Positions 55,687-64,000 of a stretch of DNA of 64,000 nucleotides are shown piece by piece. Numbering within the stretch: position 1 is the stretch's first letter; every line of letters begins with the position of its first letter. The notes beneath the pieces are model-generated. The model saw only the letters and a program-made list of their open reading frames with translations, ran no database searches and was not told the origin of the DNA. Source of the DNA: Nemopilema nomurai (Eukaryota > Cnidaria > Scyphozoa > Rhizostomeae > Rhizostomatidae); the NCBI GenBank assembly GCA_003864495.1, contig ML133431.1:62001-126000 (forward strand). The letters are read 5' to 3'. The position numbers and the translations under genes were made by a program.

Positions 55687-55690
55687 AATT

Positions 55691-56590
55691 TTATAAAAAA
55701 AATTTTTTTTGACGTTGATTGTGTAATTTATTTTTATTTATTAAAGATTTCATGTTGTAATCAACAAATAGTTTTTGAATAATACCGTTATCAAAATCGA
55801 CGATTGATTTTGAAAAATTAATTTTAATTTCAACATCATTTTTTAATGTCGCAATCTTTTTAATAAAATTTGCTTGATTGATAATGGCTTGATTTGCAAA
55901 TTTTATTTGTAATTTATTGGGTAATTGTGTTTGATTGGCGAAAATATTTTTTAAATTATTGTATTTTTGCAATAATTTTTTGGCAGTTTTTGGACCAATT
56001 CCCGTAATACCAGGTAAATTATCTGATTTATCACCAACTAAAGATTTATAATCTGGAATTTGTTGTGGTTGAAGTTGGATTAATTTTTCAAAATTTGCTT
56101 GATTAATTAGTTTTAATTTACTAATACCGGTTTGAAAAAACATAATTTCAACATTTGAATTAACCAATTGTAAAAGATCTTGATCGCCACTTAACACACT
56201 AATTTTTGGTTGTTTTATTTTTTTTTCAATTAAATTAATCAAGCTAGCAATTAAATCATCTGCTTCATGATTTTGATCTTCAATGAAGGTGATTTTTAAT
56301 GCTTTTAAAAACGTTTTAAACAATGGAATTTGTTCAATTAAAGTTTCTGGTGTTTTTTGTCGCTGTGCTTTATAATTTTTATATTCTTGATGACGGAAGG
56401 TGTTTTTTCCTAAATCAAAAGTTACCACAACTTGATCAAAATTTTGATCAATTAAAAGTCGTTTTAACATTTTTAAACTAATAAAAACACCATTTGTTGT
56501 TTGTTGGTCAAGTTGTTTTTTTAATAAATGTTGCGTTGCATAATAAGCACGATATAAAAAAGCATTTCCATCAATAATTAAAAATTTCAT
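55691..56590 (-). CDS. 5'-3' exonuclease (PolA N-domain type), stand-alone
   Basis: A 299-residue flap endonuclease/exonuclease, equal to the N-terminal domain of DNA polymerase I without the polymerase. LIIDGNAFLYRAYYA and VVVTFDLGKNTFRH hold acidic ligands, HEADDLIASLI is the central active-site helix, SVLSGDQDLLQLV the next, and KSLVGDKSDNLPGITGIGPKTAKKLL is the helix-3-turn-helix clamp. It removes RNA primers from Okazaki fragments. Mollicutes typically have this single-domain form. It precedes mutM, as polA does in Bacillus. Confidence 0.95.
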   Translation of the reverse strand: MKFLIIDGNAFLYRAYYATQHLLKKQLDQQTTNGVFISLKMLKRLLIDQNFDQVVVTFDLGKNTFRHQEYKNYKAQRQKTPETLIEQIPLFKTFLKALKITFIEDQNHEADDLIASLINLIEKKIKQPKISVLSGDQDLLQLVNSNVEIMFFQTGISKLKLINQANFEKLIQLQPQQIPDYKSLVGDKSDNLPGITGIGPKTAKKLLQKYNNLKNIFANQTQLPNKLQIKFANQAIINQANFIKKIATLKNDVEIKINFSKSIVDFDNGIIQKLFVDYNMKSLINKNKLHNQRQKKFFL

Positions 56591-56606
56591 AAATGTTATC
56601 TATCTC

Positions 56607-59600
56607 TTAATTTAATTTACCTTTTGTTCGTCAGTAATTACTTACTTTATACACTGGTACAAATAATTCATTTTGATTACCTTTAAATGGACTTAAAATA
56701 AACGCTCTTTTTAAGAAAGCTTTTTCCGCTTCATTCAAGTTATTATCTTGATCAAAATTTTGAACAGCTGCTAATTTAGCATTATCTCAAATTTCTAATC
56801 GACCATTTGCAAATGGATTTTGGCTATCGTATCGGTATCAATAAGTAGTATAGTCTACTCAGTTGTTTTTAACATCTTCTCTATAAACTAAACTGTATTG
56901 CTTATCAGTTAATTGGTTTTGATTTAGTTCATAATATTTATTTAATGCATTTAATCCTCCAAACAATTTTAACGCGTTTTTTTGATTCGCATTTAAGGCA
57001 ATTATTTTTTGATACAGATCGCTATTTGTTGAAACTTGACTTATACTAAAACCTAATTGATTCAAAAGATTTGAAAAAATAGTTGGTTTTGCTGAAAGAA
57101 GCGCATTTTTTAAACGCAAGAAAATTAACATATTACTGATTGCTTCTTGATTTGATGATGTTTGTTTTTTAAATTCAACTTCAATATTGCCGACTGATAA
57201 TTTGTTTTTAATTTGATCTAATTGTACTTTAGTGATTGTCTCTTGTAAGGTTTTTTCTTTCGCAAGATTAATAAATTTTCCTTCCGTATTAAAATCTTCC
57301 AATTTTATACTTAATGTTTGAAACATATCGATGTTGAATAATTTTAATAAACTAATATTTTTCTGGTTGGAATTAAGAAATATTCTAAGATCATCGTAAT
57401 AGAAAAGATTAGCAATGTTTTTAATATTAAAATCTAAAATTGCTTTTAATTGATCGTTTTTGTAAAGATAAAATTCATCATTTTCCAATACTTTAAAATC
57501 AATTTTTAAATTTGTCATTATGTTTTTCATATGTTGTTGTAATTCGGAATCAAAACTATCGTATTTATCTTTAATTTCAATTAATTTATTAATAACTTTA
57601 TCGTACAACAAATCATTTAAATCTTTAATTTTCATATTTCAAACCGCATTTCTTTGTTGATTAGTAAAACTACGATCGATTAATTTACTATGTTTAATTT
57701 TGCCATCGTTTTCAAAATCGTCTGCTTTTAAATTATAACGTGCTGGAAAAGCGATTTTATATTCTTTAATTAATAAAATTTTATCTTTAATTTCGGAATA
57801 TGATGAGAATTTTAAATTTAACTGTGTATTAGTAATTTCATCATTATCTTGTTGAATAAAATGTTTTAATTGCGTTTGAAAAATACTTCTTCCAAAATAA
57901 ATAATTTTGAAAACATTTTGTTCATAACGTAAAAGTAAATTATAATCATCGAAAGTAGTTTTATCATAAATGTTTACTAATAAGAATTTTTTCTGTTCTG
58001 CGTTCGGATCGGAAATATATTTGCGAATTTTTAAATTTTCAACAATATTTTTATCGTAATAAACATTCGGTTTTGGTCCATTATCAAGAATTCTTTGATA
58101 AATTGTTCGTAAATCATTATTATTAGCTTTTAAAAGCGCAATAATACGTTTTTGTAAATTATTATCAATAATTTCTTTAAAATTATCTGGTTGTAATAAA
58201 ATATTTTTTGAAATTCGTACTTTTCACAATTTCGCAAGCCATTTTTTTAAATCGATCATTCATTTAGCGGAATCATTTCTCGCAATCAATTCTTTTAATT
58301 TAGCTTTTAAATAATTGTTATTAATGTTGTTATAATAACTAGAATAAATGGATAAAATTTGCAATAAATCAAGTTCTTTTTTTGTACCTGGCGGCGAATT
58401 AAAAAAATTATCATTTATTGCGATCTTTTTAACATCCAAATAAATTTTAATTTTATAAATTAATTTTAAAAAAACATCATTTATTGCTTCAATTATTTGC
58501 GAATTAATTTTTGTTTCATCTCATTCTTTGAAAAGAATGTTATTTTGATCGATTGTTTGTGTTTTTAAATGTATATAACGTAAAAAATCACTTATCAATC
58601 CGACAATTTCATTAAATACTATTTTATTATTAAACTTTACATTAATTAATGGATTGAAATAATCAGTTGCAGAAAGCAAAACTTTAATTTGAATAAATTT
58701 TTTACGATCAGTACTTAATCTAATTACCATGCTTTGTTTTTCTAAAACATAAAGTTTTAGCGCTTTAGCAACTTGTTTGATTGTAATTTTTTGTTGCTGT
58801 AAATTTGTATTTAAATCAGCAATTTTAATTAAATTTAAATTATATTCATTTTCTCATTTGGTTTCTCAATTATTATTTACATCAATTTTATCGTTTAAAT
58901 TGAATCATTTAGGATTTTGTGCAATCAATTTTTTTAAAAGTGCAGTTTGTCTTGAAATTGTTTTTTGTGCTTCGATTTTAACAATTTTATTTAAAATATT
59001 TTTATAATTTTCATTATTATTGACATCAAAATTAGATCCTAAAATTATATTTATTCTTTTTTCAAATTCACCGATTGCTTTATCAGGTGTTGAAAAACGT
59101 TTTTTAAAATCGTCATCAACGACAAAATTAGTTTCTCTAATTTTTTTTAATAATAAATCAAATTGATAAATTGCATTACCAATTTTGATGTAATCATCGT
59201 TATTTGATGGTTTATTAAAAATAGCTTTTATTAATCCGCTTGCCATTATTTTTAACGAAAAAAATGCATTTTGCACCAATGTTTTTTCGGTAAATTGTTT
59301 TTCAAACATCAATTTTTTTTGCTTTAAGATATTCAATAAAAATTTTACATCAATGCTTGATTGTGATTTAATTTCTAATGCTTTTTGATAATTCAAATTT
59401 CTTTGTCATAATTTGTTTAAATCACCTTCAAAATAAAACGGATCAAAGATAAAATTATCATTTTGTGAATCGATAATTGTTTGGGATTTTGATGGTGGTA
59501 AAATTGGATTTGAAGCTAAACTTTTTTGTTGATTGTTTAAATTCGATTGCGAATTTATATTATTGAATACCATTTTTTTTGGAATGCTAAAAAAAACACC

Positions 59601-59660
59601 AGTTATAATTAAATTAACTAATAAAAAACTTGATACTTTACTTAAATTATGTTTTTTCAT
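56607..59660 (-). CDS. large membrane-anchored protein of unknown function
   Basis: A 1017-residue protein. A single N-terminal membrane segment or signal (FLLVNLIITGVFFSIP, about residues 12-27) has no lipobox Cys behind it. A long Asn/Lys/Leu-rich, mostly helical extracellular-type region follows. The C-terminal part is Trp/Tyr-rich (YWYRYDSQNPFANGRLEIWD) and ends YWRTKGKLN, which looks like a folded conserved domain. Large mollicute surface proteins have this layout, but I cannot name a family. Its ATG directly follows the stop of the 765-residue gene, so the pair is an operon. Confidence 0.72.
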
Positions 59661-61958
59661 TTAATTATTTAATTCCTTCAACTCAGTAATTTGAATTTCC
59701 GAATTTGAATTAAGATTTATTTTCGCTCGATATTTATATTTTTTAGATTTAATTAAAAATTTATTTTCTGTTTCAATAGTATATTGAATAAAATTGTATC
59801 CGTTGATTATTTTTTTTTCTGTTTTAATTGTATAAATTCAATTTTCAGGATCGATCATATTTCAAAATTTATCAATTTTTGCTTCAAAATAAAATTCACC
59901 AAGAAAACTAATATTTTCAATTTGCTTACTATATTTATTTTTGATTGCTAAAATTATTTTAAAAAACTTTCCAATAAAGGTATTATCATCAATGATTTCT
60001 TTTTTAAAACCAAGTAATTCAAAAATTTTATTTTTAATGCTTTCATCAGTAATAATTTTTTCACCTTGTTCAGCTTTTCATTTTGAAAATTCATAAATAG
60101 TGTTAGCGAAAATATCAATTAAATCCATGAATCTAATGATAACATCGATTATTTCGTTATCTTTTAGATATTGAGCAAAAATTTTAACAATTTCGCCAAC
60201 ATCATTTCAAACTGGATTTTTTCTTTGTCCATAAAGCAACCCAATTGTTGTTCAAATTCAAAAATTAATGTTAATTTCTTGACCAACTTTTTTATTTAAA
60301 ATTTTATCTGACAATAAAAATTTTAATAAATTTTTTAAAATAATTATCATATCAATTAATGACTTTTTAAATTTTGGATTGATTGTTCCGGCATTTTTTG
60401 ATATAGTTTCAAATTGGTTTTTTATTTCATTAACTTTAGCGCTTAAATCTTGAATTGTTTGTTGATTATCAAAGATATGACTTAAATTTTGAATTTTAAA
60501 ATTACCAAAAATTTTAGTCGAAATTTTCAAAAAATTTTCAATTTTTGTTTTTCATTTAAAATAATTTAAAATTTTTGGTTTGATATAACTATTTAAAATA
60601 AAATAAATTCACGGTTTTCCATCAGGAGATAATAATTTCTTTACCACTCCTGATGTGATTTCTAAATTTGGATTATTTTTAACAATGTTTTCAAATTCAT
60701 CTATAAAACCATTTAAAACAAAATCAAATTTTTTTGCATTACTAAACAATCCATTTTCAAAAAAGATTAATAAATCATTCAGTACGTCATTAAGATATTT
60801 TTTGGGCTGTAAATTAGAATTTTTTTCTTCATTGGCGTCAAATAGATATTCAATTAAATTAACATTAAATAAATTCAAAATAATTTGCAAATTTTTGGTA
60901 TTAATAGTTTTCGATAATAAATCCTGTCAGTTAATATTATTGAAATTAGTAATTTTTAAAATTTCATCTTTAATTGAATTAATTAAATTTGCACCATTAA
61001 AATAATGTAATTTTGCAAACAATTGATCTATTTCAATATTTGCTTCTTGGGTAAGTTTTATGAATTCAATATTTTGTTTTGGCGACAAATTTTTCCGAAA
61101 AATAGTTTTCAGATAATCAATTTTTTCAAGTTTGTTATTTTTTAATTGTGTGATTTTTTGATAAAACGGATTAATAATATTAGTTCATAATTTTCAGAAT
61201 TCCAATACAAAATCAACATTAATATTTTTAACAATGTTATTTATTTTTTTATCCTTGAAAAAATTAATTAAATCTTTATTTTCTAAAACTTTTTCTAATT
61301 TATTGAAAACTAATTTAATTTCGTTACTAATTTGTTCATTTTGCAAAAATCCTCTAAGTTGAGAAATATTTTTTTGATTTTCGGGATTAATAAACGATAT
61401 TCAATCTTTAAATTGTTTAAAAAAATATCGTTTTACGTCATTAATAGTAGTGTTTTTTAAAACATCGTAATAAACAGGATCATTTGGTTGGACGATTTTT
61501 ACGTCCTGATTTTCTTTTTGAAAGACTTTGTCTCAATCGTCTCAAATCAATCTTCAAAAGATTGGCGAGATAAATTTATGTCCAAAATCACTTTTTTGAC
61601 CTCAATAATTTTTTCCTTCAGTAAATTGAGCGACAAATGTTCTAAGTCCAGGATAAATCCTAAATGGAGTTAATAATTCAAATTGTGCAGCAATTTTAAC
61701 TCAATTTTTATGTTTATCGGGTTTATCGATACCTAAAAATTTTTTCACTAAAAACATTGTATTTGTCAATCCAACAAGTTTTTTTTCAAATATTTTTTGA
61801 TCTTTTTTTTCAATCGATCTAAATTTTTTATTTTCAATTTTAGCTTTTATGTTTTGATTTTGAAAATAAGTTATAATTGAAACAGACGAAATTGAAATGA
61901 TTAAAATTAAAAATAATAATATAATTTTTAGTTTATGAATGAAGTTTTTACTTAACAT
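59661..61958 (-). CDS. large membrane-anchored protein of unknown function
   Basis: A 765-residue protein with an N-terminal membrane segment (IILLFLILIISISSVSIITYF, about residues 12-32), then a long Asn/Lys/Ile-rich extracellular-type region with several Trp (WRLIWDDWDKVF, FWIWTTIGLLYGQRKNPVW). No lipobox. No family recognised. Its stop directly precedes the ATG of the 1017-residue gene, and it is divergent from the large plus-strand gene, so the three probably form one functional locus. Confidence 0.72.
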
Positions 61959-62068
61959 TGTTATTTTATTTTAGTTTTTTTGGTTTATCATAATTATAGA
62001 AGATTCTTTTTAAGTTTATTCTATAATAATTTTTTTGATTTTGAATCTAACTTTAAATTAAACTTAAT

Positions 62069-64000
62069 ATGAAAAGCTTTACATTAATTCTTAAAAACAA
62101 TTGACGCAATGTTAAAAAATTGAAGGGTGCTTTTGTTTTATTATTTTTGATAATACTATTTTTCTCGACTGTTTTTTCGCTTTTTTGAGAATTTAATCGT
62201 CAATTTAGTACAAATATTAATAATTTGAATTTAGATTCAAAAAAAATTGATTTTGAAGAAGATAAAATCCAACAACCAAAGAAAGTTATTAATGCCTTTT
62301 GTACCGATTACACAGAAATTTATGATAAAGAAAAAAAACTTAAACGTCGTTTACCAATTTTAAGTTTTGGTGGTAAAAACGGTTGTTTTAAATCTATTAA
62401 ATTTGAAGATATTGAATTTGATTATGAATTAAGCAGCTCTTTTAATAAATTAAATAAAAATTTTCGCATTTTACGAATTAAAAATATTAACATTTCCAAT
62501 ACAGCTTTGAAGGTAAATGAAAAAAGTGGTTTTTATCAAAAATCGATTCATGGATTATTGATAAAAAAATATTTTGAGACCGGAAAAATTGATTTTTTAA
62601 ATTCTGCCCGTTGGTTAGAAAACAATTATTTCAATAATATTTTAAAATTTTATCAATTAAAACTTCAAGCGTATTTAAATCAAAAATTAAAAGAAACCCC
62701 TATTTATACTAGTTTAAAAACATCATCTAAATTAATTGGAATTGCTACAAGAAAGTTCATTAAATCTAGAGTAAAATTTAATGTTTTTCAAAAATTCACT
62801 AATCTTGCTTCAGCACATGAAAAATTCAAAATTTTAAATAAACGCGCAGATGAATTTGCTAACACAAGCAATATAGAAATTATTAAAACAAATTTTAAGT
62901 TTTATTTTCAAAACATCATCGAAAATATCATCTCCTTTTTAAAAAGCAACGATTTTAAAAATTCGATTTTAAAACAAAAATATCTAAACATATCAATTCA
63001 GCCCCAATTTGATTGAAAAACATTAAATTTAATGTTTAGAAATAAAAATTTAATAAATTTTGGAATTGAAAAAGGAAGTGTAATTGATAAACAAAATTTA
63101 ATTTATCTAGTTAAATTAATTAATGAGATTATTCAAGAAAAGGATAATCAATTTTTTGAATCAAATCTTCAAAATCCAAGTTTTCACAAAATCGTCAGAT
63201 ATTTGATGAATTTTCCAAAACAAATTACATTTGATTTGAAAAAAATTTTTTTTAAATTATTTCCTATCTTCGAATTGTATTTAAGCATCAAAAACGCCTT
63301 TGAAAATTATAATTATGGCAATGATCGTAAAGAATCATTAAAAATTTTTAACTACAAAGGTCAAACCTTAACCGAATTATGAGAAAGTAAAAAATTTAAT
63401 ATTTTAGAAAAAAAAATAATTTTGGAATTAATTTCATCAATTCCATCAAAATATGAAGCAATTGTTCGATTTAAAAACTTTAAATCTAATCAAACCGAAT
63501 TAATAAAATTAGAGCAAATTTTATTTGGCAATCAGAAAAAAAGTGTTCAAATTCTATCTACAAAAAAATCATTTCAAACCGATATTTTGATTCGAAATTA
63601 TTTTGATAGTATTAGTATCAAAATCCAAAATTTAAAAAGTAAATTTATAAAATATAAAAATTTTTATGGACTTAAAAATGATGATATTCCAATTGATCAA
63701 AAAACAAAATTTTATTTTTATCTAACAAACGGTTTTCAATTAAATAATATTTTTTTCAAAAATAATCGTGGTCATAAGACATATTTCAATGAAATGATTA
63801 CTTTTATTAATACTGCTAACGCATTGATTCAAAAAATTATTGAACGTGGATTATCAACAACCAATAATCGAAATTGAATTGCAAAGACTTTAAAAGCTAA
63901 AACTGCGGAAGATTTAGATAAAATAATTAATCAATTTAATAATTTAGTTGATCCTAATATTGTTGTTCACAATAAATGACGATTTTTTAAAAATTGAATT
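62069..64000 (+). CDS. large membrane protein, possibly ABC-type permease (cut by window edge)
   Basis: At least 644 residues, running off the right edge. It starts MKSFTLILKNNWRNVKKLKG, followed by one strong membrane helix (AFVLLFLIILFFSTVFSLFW, about residues 21-40), then a long extracellular-type region with no further membrane helix so far. This start resembles MacB/FtsX-type permeases of mollicutes, which have an N-terminal helix, a very large extracellular domain, and three helices at the C-terminus. Only the missing C-terminus could confirm this. It is divergent from the two large minus-strand genes across a 110-bp spacer. Confidence 0.65.

Noticed and set aside
58777..59007. Plus-strand frame within the 1017-residue gene
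   Set aside because: Antisense shadow with no ribosome site; the minus-strand frame is continuous through it.
56607..61958. MIB-MIP immunoglobulin-cleaving pair
   Set aside because: Two coupled large membrane-anchored genes fit in layout, but I see no serine protease motif of the MIP type in either protein.

Overview
The window is a gene-dense, very AT-rich stretch of a Mollicutes (mycoplasma-type) chromosome. In-frame TGA codons occur throughout obvious housekeeping proteins (Lon, Obg, ValRS, ProRS, ClpB, DnaJ, PNPase) at conserved tryptophan positions, so genetic code 4 applies and all coordinates below read TGA as Trp. Shine-Dalgarno sites of the AAGGAG type, many 4-40 bp gene overlaps and short spacers fit a small reduced genome. 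I cannot name the species: there is no rRNA operon here.

Layout. 0-8.2 kb, mostly plus strand: alpha/beta hydrolase, YchF, Lon, YhaM-type exoribonuclease and Obg, with two minus-strand genes (RecO-like, RuvC-like) overlapping convergently. 8.1-23.05 kb, one long minus-strand train: Prp protease, Nif3-like, TrmK, a membrane protein, HolA, ComEC, ValRS, a thioredoxin-like lipoprotein, L27, L21, a LicA-type kinase, RpoD, DnaG and GlyRS. 23.1-29.8 kb, plus strand: tRNAs Asn, Glu, Ser and Trp, with YbeY, cardiolipin synthase, ProRS and several unknown membrane proteins. 29.8-34.7 kb, minus strand: an RNA-decay operon (PNPase, a degenerate RNase J, a NadD-YqeK fusion). 35.1-39.5 kb, plus strand: a coiled-coil protein with near-identical 303-bp repeats, MnmA, a small peptide with a GSG-type leader-like start, and RadC. 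40.3-47.9 kb, plus strand: GreA, then an unknown gene, clpB, grpE, dnaK and dnaJ ending in a strong terminator. 47.9-50.7 kb: tRNA-Leu, S20, a membrane protein and a two-nuclease DUF2779-type protein. 50.7-56.6 kb, minus strand: TrmD, KhpA, S16, a GAPDH-like protein without catalytic residues, DnaI, a DnaB/DnaD-like initiator, MutM and a PolA-type 5'-3' exonuclease. 56.6-64 kb: three very large membrane-anchored proteins of unknown function, two on the minus strand and one divergent.

How the genes relate. Replication and repair genes (dnaG, holA, dnaI, dnaB-like, polA exonuclease, mutM, radC, RuvC-like) are spread among translation genes. Prp and its substrate L27, which carries the Prp-type N-terminal extension, are both present but about 9 kb apart. 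The clearest unusual items are two enzyme scaffolds that kept their fold signature but lost catalytic residues (GAPDH-like at 52-53 kb, RNase J-like at 31-32.5 kb), the repeat-built coiled-coil protein, the small GSG-leader peptide, and a set of seven single-base frame breaks in otherwise intact genes, most of them at A or T runs. The frame breaks include two in the essential glyS gene, which makes consensus errors at homopolymers a serious possibility.
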